In this document: one piece after another, positions 57,853 through 64,000 of the stretch
How positions within the stretch are numbered: the stretch's first letter is position 1
Layout of the letters: each line of letters begins with the position of its first letter
NCBI RefSeq assembly: GCF_006716745.1
Contig: NZ_VFPP01000001.1
Location: forward strand, 186,001-250,000
Length of the DNA: 64,000 nucleotides
Direction: 5' to 3'
DNA from: Saccharothrix saharensis
Lineage (GTDB): Bacteria > Actinomycetota > Actinomycetes > Mycobacteriales > Pseudonocardiaceae
Program-made: the position numbers and the translations under genes
Notes under the pieces: generated by a model
The model's database searches: none
What the model was told of the DNA's origin: nothing
What the model saw: the letters and a program-made list of their open reading frames with translations, nothing else

Positions 57853-58533
57853 GTGGCGCTCATATCCGTCCCGGCGAACAGGAGCCTGTTCGGCAAGGCC
57901 TTCGCGACGCTCGCGGTCGTCGCCGGGCTGTTGGCGAGCATGATGATGGTGACCACCGGCGTCGCCCAGGCGCACGGTTCGACCGTCGACCCGCCGTCGC
58001 GCAACTACGGCTGCTGGCAGCGGTGGGGCAGTGACTTCCAGAACCCGACGATGGCCCAGCAGGACCCGATGTGCTGGCAGGCGTGGCAGGCCGACACCAC
58101 CGCGATGTGGAACTGGAACGGCCTGTACCGCGAAGGTGTCGCGGGCAACCACCAAGGCGCGATCCCCAACGGCCAGCTGTGCAGCGGCGGGCGGACCGGC
58201 GGCACGCGGTACGCGGCGCTGGACAACCCGGGCCAGTGGAAGGCCGTGACCAAGCCGCGGCAGTTCACCCTCGACATCTGGGACCAGGCCCGGCACGGCG
58301 CCGACTACCTGCGCGTCTACGTGTCGCGGCAGGGTTACGACGCCACGACGACGCCGTTGGGCTGGAACCACCTGGAGCTGGTCGCCACCACGGGCCGCTA
58401 CGCGCCCTCGGACCACTACCGGGTCGCCGTGAACGCGGGCAGCCGCACCGGCCGCCACGTCGTCTACGCGATCTGGCAGGCCAGCCACTCCGACCAGTCG
58501 TACTACTTCTGCAGCGACGTCATCTTCCAGTGA
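57853..58533 (+). CDS. Secreted lytic polysaccharide monooxygenase, family AA10
   Basis: 226 residues from GTG 57853, preceded by GAGGAGGAAA; the frame is open further up but across the terminator and operator. Signal peptide cleavage after GVAQA puts His41 (HGSTVDPPS) at the mature N-terminus, the first ligand of the copper histidine brace; His100 (AGNHQGAIPNG) is the likely second. Single catalytic domain ending YYFCSDVIFQ. AA10 enzymes cleave cellulose or chitin oxidatively. The CebR box favours cellulose. Confidence 0.94.
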   Translation: MALISVPANRSLFGKAFATLAVVAGLLASMMMVTTGVAQAHGSTVDPPSRNYGCWQRWGSDFQNPTMAQQDPMCWQAWQADTTAMWNWNGLYREGVAGNHQGAIPNGQLCSGGRTGGTRYAALDNPGQWKAVTKPRQFTLDIWDQARHGADYLRVYVSRQGYDATTTPLGWNHLELVATTGRYAPSDHYRVAVNAGSRTGRHVVYAIWQASHSDQSYYFCSDVIFQ

Positions 58534-58543
58534 CCGGCTGACC

Positions 58544-58579
58544 GTTCCGCGCCCACCCGGGCAGGGGTGGGCGCGGAAC
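58544..58579 (+). terminator. Terminator after the LPMO
   Basis: A perfect 14-bp stem (58544-58557 with 58566-58579), eight-base loop, 11 bases after the stop. Confidence 0.85.
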
Positions 58580-58787
58580 ACCACCCGCCGAACGTCGACG
58601 GGGTGGAGCCACTCCTCGTCGGGTGTCGCTGCCAAAGCCCGGAAGAGGTATCCCACCAGCAGGAAGACCTCGCACCCGCCGATCCGGGCGGGTGGCGCTT
58701 CGTCGACCCCGTGCCCGAGCCGGCGCGACGGCCTGGTGTCACCGACCTGCACGCCACGATGGGTAAGTCGTCCTCCGGCAGCCGAAG

Positions 58788-58834
58788 ACGGTGCGGGGCG
58801 GTTCGACCACAGGGGTCGGGCCGCCCCGCACCGT
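58788..58834 (-). terminator. Terminator of the pectate lyase operon
   Basis: A perfect 14-bp stem (58788-58801 with 58821-58834). The 19-base loop has an inner CGACC/GGTCG stem. It follows the end of the truncated lyase by about 40 bases on the minus strand. The rest of 58580-58873 holds no gene. Confidence 0.8.
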
Positions 58835-58873
58835 GGTGGCGGGGTCAGGTCTTGCCGGTGCCGGCGCCCTGCG

Positions 58874-59319
58874 CTACCCGGCTTTCCCCTCGGCAGGAGG
58901 GTCGAGGGAGTACCGGTGGCAGGTGCGGGGATCGGTGACGGTGCCGGCCACGACCGGTTCGCCGCTGTCGACGTGGACGTTGTCCCGTTCGACGATGTCG
59001 CCCTTCGGGCCGGAGTAGCCGGTGGTCATGGGCTCCTCGACGTTGTCGAAGTGGTTGCCCCCGATCATCGGGCCCGGCACGCCGGGCCGGTGTCGCTGTC
59101 GTCCAGGAAGCAGTCGTTGCCGGTGGCCTTGATCGCGGCGATCAGGTCGGCGGCGGTGGAGACCGTCACTTCGGGGCCGTCCGCGCCGCCCGTGGTGCCG
59201 TTCCGGCCCGGGGCGTTGACGGCGGCGAAGCCGACCGGCGCGCTGTCGGCGGCCGCGGCGGGTGCCGTCGTGACGACCAGGCCGCCGAGCAGGACCGCGA
59301 CGAGCGCGACCCGCTTCAC
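58874..59319 (-). pseudogene. Deleted fourth PL1 pectate lyase gene
   Basis: The N-terminal part from GTG 59319 is intact: signal peptide (VALVAVLLGGLVVTTAPAAA), then GFAAVNAPGRNGTTGGADGP, the same opening as the three neighbours. That frame stops at 59065. A second frame then gives the family's C-terminal end (GGNHFDNVEEPMTTGYSGP, RDNVHVDSG, GTVTDPRTCHRYSLD) to the TAG at 58874. About 180 residues of the beta-helix, including the catalytic region, are missing and the junction near 59080 is out of frame. Its GTG overlaps the stop of the intact lyase upstream (GTGA), so it was once the operon's last gene. Confidence 0.85.
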
Positions 59320-60311
59320 TCCGCCGCCCCCTGCACGCGGCCGACACCCGCGCCGGCCGTGACGAGCCGCGGCACGGACGCCGGGTCGTCCACGGTGTAG
59401 CTGTAGTAGGTGCGCGGCTCCACGACGGTCCCGAGCGTTTCCGGCGCGCCGGAACCCGCGTAGACGTTGTTGCGCTCGACCACGCGCCCCGGCCCGCTCT
59501 TGTCGTAGCCGGACAGGATCGGGTGTGCCACGTTCTCGAAGTAGTTGCCCTCGACCACGACGCCCGCGTCCATCGTGGACGCGACGCCGTAGAGCGAGTT
59601 GCCCCGGTAGTAGTTGTTGTAGACGTGCACCGGCTCGCCGAAGCGGACGCGCGGGTGGCGCTGGTCCGTGCCGTCGAAGAAGTTGTGGTGGTAGGTGACG
59701 CGCAGCTTGCCCTTGTCGCTGGTGTAGGTGTCGGAGTGGCCGAGCAGGGCGGCCTTGCTGTGGTCGTGGAAGTGGTTCCACGACACGGTCACGTAGTCGG
59801 AGTTGCGCTTGACGTCCAGCAGGCCGTCGTAGCCGTCGGACAGGTCGCAGTGGTCGATCCACACGTGGTGCGCGGAGTTGGTGACGCTGATCGAGTCGTC
59901 CGCGGCGTTGGTGAACCTGAGGTTGCGGATGATCACGTTGTTGCCGGGACGGGTGGTCGAGCCGAGCTGCAACCCGCCGCCGGTGATCTCGGCGGTGGAG
60001 CCGACGCCGACGATGGTCTTGTTCGCGACCACCGTCAGCATCTCGTCGCCGACCTGGATGCGGCCGGACACGGAGATGACGTACGGCTCCTTGCGGCCGA
60101 CGTAGTCGGCGAGCGCGGCGGCCGTGGTCACGGTGACGGCCTGGCCGCCCGCGCCGCCGGTGGTGCCGTTCTGGCCGAGCGCGTTCACCCCGGCGAACCC
60201 GTCGGCGACGGCGAGCGCGCCGGTCGACCCCCACGCGGCCCGGGGTGCGGCGGCGGCCACGGCGGCGAGGGCCGAGCCCGCGAGCAGGCGTCGGCGGTTG
60301 ATGGGACTCAT
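59316..60311 (-). CDS. Secreted pectate lyase, PL1 family (copy 1)
   Basis: 331 residues, Tat-type signal (NRRRLLAGSALAAVAAA). Parallel beta-helix with the PL1 signature strings HHVWIDHCDLSDGYDGLLDVKR, VSWNHFHDHSKAALLGHSD and the catalytic Arg region RHPRVRFGEPVHVYNNYY. It should cleave polygalacturonate by calcium-assisted beta-elimination. GGAGG lies seven bases before ATG 60311. Sixteen bases separate it from copy 2. Confidence 0.93.
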   Translation of the reverse strand: MSPINRRRLLAGSALAAVAAAAPRAAWGSTGALAVADGFAGVNALGQNGTTGGAGGQAVTVTTAAALADYVGRKEPYVISVSGRIQVGDEMLTVVANKTIVGVGSTAEITGGGLQLGSTTRPGNNVIIRNLRFTNAADDSISVTNSAHHVWIDHCDLSDGYDGLLDVKRNSDYVTVSWNHFHDHSKAALLGHSDTYTSDKGKLRVTYHHNFFDGTDQRHPRVRFGEPVHVYNNYYRGNSLYGVASTMDAGVVVEGNYFENVAHPILSGYDKSGPGRVVERNNVYAGSGAPETLGTVVEPRTYYSYTVDDPASVPRLVTAGAGVGRVQGAAE

Positions 60312-60327
60312 GCGCGGTCCTCCTGGG

Positions 60328-61323
60328 TCAGATCCGGCCGACGCCGACACCGGCGGGAACGGTGGCGGGCAGCGTGGACGGGTTGTCGGGGGTGTAGGCG
60401 TAATAGGTGCGTGGCTCCACGACCGTGCCGAGCGTCTGCGGCGTGCCGGAGTTGACGTAGACGTTGTCGCGCTCCACCACGCGGCCGGGTCCGCTCTCGT
60501 CGTAGCCGGAGTAGATCGGGTGCGGCACGTTCTCGAAGTAGTTGGCCTCGACCAGCACGCCCGCGTTCTCCGTGGACGCGACACCGTACAGGCGGTTGTC
60601 GCGGAAGTAGTTGTTGTAGACGTGGACCGGCTCGCCGAAGCGGACGCGGGGGTGGCGCTGGTCGGTGCCGTTGAAGTGGTTGTGGTGGAACGTGACGCGC
60701 AGCTTGCCGGTGTCCTGACCCGCGTTGGAGTCGGAGTGCCCGAGCAGCGCGGTCTTGCTGTGGTCGTGGAAGTCGTTCCACGACACGGTGATGAAGTCCG
60801 CGCCCCGGACGATGTCGATCAGGCCGTCCGCGCCGCCGCTGAGGTCGCAGTGGTCGATCCAGATGTGGTGCGAGGACTGCTGGATGCTGATCGCGTCGTC
60901 GTCCGCCCCGGTGAACTTCAGGTTGCGGATGATCACGTTCTGCCGGCGGTACATGTCCAGGCCGCCGCCGCGGATCTCCGCGCCCGGCAGACCGATCACG
61001 GTCTTGTTCGAGCGCAGGCCCTGCTTGCTGCTGAACGTCATGATCCCGTCGACCTGGATCACGTACGGCTCGTTGCGGTCGCAGTAGTCCAGGAACGTGT
61101 CGGTGTCCCGCACGGTGACCACGGGCCCGCCGACGCCGCCGGTGGTGCCGTTCTGGCCCAGGGTGTTCGTGCCGGCGAACCCGTCGGCGGTCTGGAACGG
61201 CGCCGCCCACACCGGGTTGGTGGTAGCGGGGCTGTGGTGGGCGGAAGCGGCACGGGCGGTGAGGGCGGTGAGTGCTGTCGCTGCGGCGCCGGCGAGGAGG
61301 CCGCGCCTGCTGATGTCGCTCAT
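60328..61323 (-). CDS. Secreted pectate lyase, PL1 family (copy 2)
   Basis: 331 residues with a Tat-like signal (SRRGLLAG). The same PL1 strings as copy 1 (HHIWIDHCDLSGGADGLIDI, RHPRVRFGEPVHVYNNYF). The closest relative in the window is copy 1. It lies in the middle of the operon, 17 bases after copy 3. The changed loops (CDRNEPYVIQVDGIMTF) suggest some divergence in substrate grip but the same reaction. Confidence 0.93.
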   Translation of the reverse strand: MSDISRRGLLAGAAATALTALTARAASAHHSPATTNPVWAAPFQTADGFAGTNTLGQNGTTGGVGGPVVTVRDTDTFLDYCDRNEPYVIQVDGIMTFSSKQGLRSNKTVIGLPGAEIRGGGLDMYRRQNVIIRNLKFTGADDDAISIQQSSHHIWIDHCDLSGGADGLIDIVRGADFITVSWNDFHDHSKTALLGHSDSNAGQDTGKLRVTFHHNHFNGTDQRHPRVRFGEPVHVYNNYFRDNRLYGVASTENAGVLVEANYFENVPHPIYSGYDESGPGRVVERDNVYVNSGTPQTLGTVVEPRTYYAYTPDNPSTLPATVPAGVGVGRI

Positions 61324-61340
61324 CGGTCCGGGTGCTCCTG

Positions 61341-62372
61341 TCAGATGCGGCCGGTGCCCGCGCCGGCGGGCACGATCGTGGGGACGTCGGCGGCGCGGTC
61401 GGGGGTGTAGCCGTAGTACGTCCGCGGCTCCACCACGGAACCGCGGACCTCGATCGCGTGGTTGCACTCGACGAGGATGTTGTCGCGGGCGACCATGCGG
61501 CCCAGGTCGCCGCTGAAGTCGACCCGGCCGGGGTTGTTCACGCTGAAGAAGTAGTTGCCCTCCAGCACCACGCCCGCGTTCATCGCCGAGGCCACGCCGT
61601 AGCTGTTGTCGCGGTAGTAGTTGTTGTAGACGTGCACCGACTCGCCGAACCGGACGCGCGGGTTGCGCTGGTCGGAGCCGTCGAAGTGGTTGTGGTGGTA
61701 GGTGACCCGCAGGCGGCCGATGTCCTGCGCGCCGTTGTCGTCGTCGTGGCCGAGCAGCAGTGTCTTGTCGTGGTCGTGGAACCTGTTCCACGAGACGGTG
61801 ATGAAATCGCTGCCGCGCTTGATGTCGACCGCGCCGTCGTCGCCGTGGGAGAAGTCGTTGTGGTCGATCCAGATGTGGTGGCTGAACATCTGCACGTTGA
61901 TCAGGTCGTCCGTCGCCCCGGTGATCGCGAGGTTGCGGATGATGATGTTGTGCACGGCGTCGGCCGGTGGCGAGGTGACGTCGTCGTCGACCGGCAGGCC
62001 GATGTTCAGGCCGCCGCCGACCAGCTTGGCGTCGGTCCCCAGGCCGATGATCGTCTTGTCGGACGCGACGGCGTGCATGCCGTCGCTGGTGCCGGTCGGC
62101 AGCGTGATCGTGCCCTTGACCTGCACGACCAGCGGTTCCGGCCGGGAGATGTAGTCGAGGAACCGGGCGGTGGTGGTGGCGGTGACGACGGCGCCGCCCG
62201 CGCCGCCGGTCGTGCCGTTCTGTCCCAATGCGTTCACCGAGGCGAACCCGTCCGCGGTGGTCGCCGCCGACGCCGGTGCGGCGCCGGGCAGGACGACCGT
62301 GGTCGTGGCGAGCGCGGCGGCGGCCACGACGACCTTCAGCAGGGCGCGCCGGTTCCCGGAAGATGTGGGCAT
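61341..62372 (-). CDS. Secreted pectate lyase, PL1 family (copy 3, operon-proximal)
   Basis: 343 residues, the most divergent of the three. The signal has NRR but is followed by a long hydrophobic Ala/Val run. Core motifs: HHIWIDHNDFSHGDDGAVDI (Asn where the others have Cys), VSWNRFHDHDKTLLLGHDD and RNPRVRFGESVHVYNNYY. The catalytic Arg-containing block is intact. GAGAGG precedes ATG 62372 by a normal distance. First gene of the lyase operon and so the one next to the promoter. Confidence 0.92.
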   Translation of the reverse strand: MPTSSGNRRALLKVVVAAAALATTTVVLPGAAPASAATTADGFASVNALGQNGTTGGAGGAVVTATTTARFLDYISRPEPLVVQVKGTITLPTGTSDGMHAVASDKTIIGLGTDAKLVGGGLNIGLPVDDDVTSPPADAVHNIIIRNLAITGATDDLINVQMFSHHIWIDHNDFSHGDDGAVDIKRGSDFITVSWNRFHDHDKTLLLGHDDDNGAQDIGRLRVTYHHNHFDGSDQRNPRVRFGESVHVYNNYYRDNSYGVASAMNAGVVLEGNYFFSVNNPGRVDFSGDLGRMVARDNILVECNHAIEVRGSVVEPRTYYGYTPDRAADVPTIVPAGAGTGRI

Positions 62373-62681
62373 GGCGATTTCCTCTCCCGTATGAGGGGTG
62401 AGTGCAGGGGTTATCGGGAAAGCGCTCTCTGATCGCACCGTAGCGCAAGTTTCGGGCGTGTCAACGGCTGTTGGCGTCCCGCAGGCGGGGTTCACATATG
62501 TGGCGTTCTATTCGACGGCGTGGTTCACATATGTGTCACCGGACGCCCATTCCGGGTCGCCGGGAATGCTCCGCGCGGCCATTATCGCCCGCCGCGTCCG
62601 AAGGCGGTGCTGGTCTGGAACCGCCGACCGCGCCCCGCCGGGCTCGTCCCGGAGAGTCGCGGTGGCACGGGGTTCCAGCGG
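62373..62681. promoter_or_regulatory. Pectate lyase promoter region with operators
   Basis: 309 bp. A LacI-like element GAAAGCGCTCTC (62418-62429) lies 46 bp before the lyase start. Further up are two identical 13-mers GTTCACATATGTG, each holding the palindrome CACATATGTG (62493-62502 and 62526-62535), 33 bp apart and so on the same DNA face. No gene seen; frames here overlap the tRNA end or lack codon bias. Confidence 0.55.
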
Positions 62682-62755
62682 TGCCCCCACCAGGAGTCGA
62701 ACCTGGGACCTCGCCGTTCGTAGCGGCGCGCTCTGTCCTGCTGAGCCATGGGGGC
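62682..62755 (-). tRNA. tRNA-Arg (anticodon ACG)
   Basis: 74 bases on the minus strand fold into a full cloverleaf: acceptor GCCCCCA/TGGGGGC with discriminator A, D-arm GCTC...GAGC, and anticodon stem CGCCG/CGGCG with loop CTACGAA. The T-arm is CCAGG/CCTGG with TTCGACT. The CCA end is not encoded. It reads CGU, CGC and CGA after A34 deamination. Confidence 0.97.
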
Positions 62756-63057
62756 CTGGTATCACCGGGAGTTCGATTGTTTCCGCGGTCCGGTGGATTC
62801 TCTTCTCCGGGTGTCCGGAAAAGAGAAAGCCGCCCTGGTCGGTTCCCCGACGGGCGACTCCCGGCACCGGACCTTTCAACAGGTCACGGCGGGGAGCACG
62901 GGCCGCCCGATCGGCGTCGACGCGTGTTCGGCATGTCCGCTCCTCGGCTCGGTGTGCGCACATCGTGCCGACCGCGCCGCGGCACCGTCAAACTATTTCC
63001 GCGGGCATTGTCGCGAAACCGGTGGCGGGCGGCCCGCCGGGTGACCAGAATCCCGCC
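62756..63057. promoter_or_regulatory. 302-bp region between tRNA-Arg and HEAT-like gene
   Basis: No gene. A hairpin at 62798-62827 (TTCTCTTCTCCGG/CCGGAAAAGAGAA, one mismatch, loop GTGT) lies 42 bp upstream of the tRNA; its A/T content is unusual here. Promoter boxes for the tRNA or for the plus-strand gene could not be assigned. Confidence 0.45.
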
Positions 63058-64000
63058 GTGACCACCGCGCGAAGCTTGCTCAAGGATTTGGACCCGCTGC
63101 CGCACGGCGCGCGTCAACGGCTCCTCGCCCGCACCGCCCGCGAGCTGACCGGCTCACCCGCGTTGGACGCGCTGCTGGGCGAGTTGGACCGGCACGGCGG
63201 GTTCGAGCGGCGGCTGGCGTTGCACCTCGCGCACGTGGCGGGCCACCGCGAGCACGTGACGCGCTGCCTGTCGGCCCGCGAGACGGCGGTGGTGCGCCAG
63301 GCCATCGGCGTGGCCATTCGGCTGGACCTGCCCTCCGGAGTGTTCCTGGACCGGCTGCCGCACCTGCCGTCCGCGCTGCGGCAGACCCTCTACACCACCG
63401 TGCGCCGCCACCGGCGTCGCGCGCTCGCTGAACAGTTGCTGCCGGTCGTGCGCGCCACGTTCGGCGACCACGAGGCCGTCGGCCTGCTGCCGGTGTGCTC
63501 CTCGGCCGTGGTCGCGGCGGCGTTGCGGGACCTGGAGCACGCGGTGACCAACTGGACCTCGCTGGGCCGTCGCCACCCGGCCGTGCTGCTCGACTTCGTG
63601 ACGGCCGAGCTGGACGCCACGGCGCCGGTGGCGTGGCCGACGGTGTGGCACCGGTTCGGCGCGGCCGTCGTCGGCGCCGCGCCGGCCGAACCGGACCGCG
63701 CGCTGGACCTGCTGGCCCGCGTGCTGCCGCACGCCCCGCTGCCGTGGCAGCTCGACGGGACGATCGGCGGCCTCGCCCGGCACGCGCCCACGCGCGTGGC
63801 CCGCCTGTTGGCCGACCCGCGCCGGACCGGCCGCCTGCCGCGACGGCGGTCCCTGTGGCGCGCGCTGGCCGGGACCGGTGACGAGGAGCTGACGGCCCTC
63901 GCCCGCCTGCTCGACGGCCCGGACCTGGCGCGGTTCCTGCACGCCGTCGCGCCGTCCCGGCGGGCGGCGGTGTTCACCGGCGCGTTCGGCGACCGCCCGG
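63058..64000 (+). CDS. N-terminal part of a large HEAT-repeat-like protein, truncated by window
   Basis: GTG 63058 opens a frame that stays open with strong codon bias to the window end (314 codons). It begins TTARSLLKDLDPLPHGARQR and contains repeated helical pairs (for example LAHVAGHREHVTRCLS and ALRDLEHAVTNW) without signal or membrane segment. I recall very long actinobacterial proteins of unknown function with this opening. HEAT-like architecture is an impression from the helix pattern. Confidence 0.7.
   Translation, partial: MTTARSLLKDLDPLPHGARQRLLARTARELTGSPALDALLGELDRHGGFERRLALHLAHVAGHREHVTRCLSARETAVVRQAIGVAIRLDLPSGVFLDRLPHLPSALRQTLYTTVRRHRRRALAEQLLPVVRATFGDHEAVGLLPVCSSAVVAAALRDLEHAVTNWTSLGRRHPAVLLDFVTAELDATAPVAWPTVWHRFGAAVVGAAPAEPDRALDLLARVLPHAPLPWQLDGTIGGLARHAPTRVARLLADPRRTGRLPRRRSLWRALAGTGDEELTALARLLDGPDLARFLHAVAPSRRAAVFTGAFGDRP

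Noticed and set aside
62682..62755. tRNA-Arg as an integration site for a mobile element
   Set aside because: No integrase, transposase, or duplicated tRNA 3' end is seen nearby.
62471..63061. 196-codon plus-strand frame and other frames around the tRNA
   Set aside because: They run through the tRNA gene and lack codon bias.

Overview
The window is very GC-rich with strong G/C third-position bias, has GTG/TTG starts, rare TTA codons, and actinobacterial gene families (LAL-type LuxR regulator, melC1-melC2, DUF4383, AA10 LPMO, CebR-type operator). It is most likely chromosome of a filamentous actinomycete. The macrolide/aminosugar genes and general gene style suggest Pseudonocardiales (Saccharothrix/Lentzea/Actinosynnema-like), but that placement is inference.

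Region 1 (1-25,618) is one flank of a glycosylated type I polyketide cluster. It holds the end of one PKS protein, then a 4121-residue PKS with two complete modules (KS-AT-DH-KR-ACP twice). This is followed by an in-frame third KS that has lost one catalytic His and an AT-like tail without active-site Ser; there is no final ACP and no thioesterase. After a terminator come a LAL regulator with a TTA codon at residue 10, a three-gene ABC exporter on the opposite strand (canonical ATPase, permease, degenerate ATPase), and an aminodeoxysugar cassette: N-methyltransferase, 3,5-epimerase, C3-aminotransferase, 4-ketoreductase, 2,3-dehydratase and glycosyltransferase. Together they fit a TDP-2,3,6-trideoxy-3-dimethylamino-L-hexose (rhodosamine/megosamine type) attached to the polyketide. 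RmlA/RmlB functions must come from outside the window. A short motif, ACCCCTA, recurs in all three promoter regions of this block.

Region 2 (25,900-43,300) is mostly ordinary chromosome: GH13 alpha-glucosidase, a secreted/membrane protein of unknown function, argS, an F420-type LLM oxidoreductase, a quinone-oxidoreductase-like MDR enzyme, a tightly overlapping molybdate uptake operon (HTH-TOBE protein, modA, modB, modC), small membrane proteins, a NarL-type two-component system with a 24-bp palindrome upstream, an SDR protein, a tyrosinase operon and a metallophosphoesterase.

Region 3 (43,400-49,170) contains two membrane-bound cyclic-di-GMP proteins (GGDEF-EAL; GGDEF plus a degenerate HD-GYP, the latter with a TTA codon). 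Between them are an inverted-repeat cluster and a TenA/heme-oxygenase-fold protein.

Region 4 (49,400-62,400) is rich in secreted polysaccharide-active enzymes: a beta-helix (GH87-like) protein with two discoidin modules, GH10 xylanase, SGNH hydrolase, an AA10 LPMO preceded by a perfect CebR box, and three tandem PL1 pectate lyases plus the deleted remnant of a fourth. A DUF1059 protein, an XRE regulator/MFS pair with a 10-bp inverted-repeat operator, and a frameshifted lipoprotein gene lie between them. The window ends with tRNA-Arg(ACG) and the start of a large HEAT-like protein.
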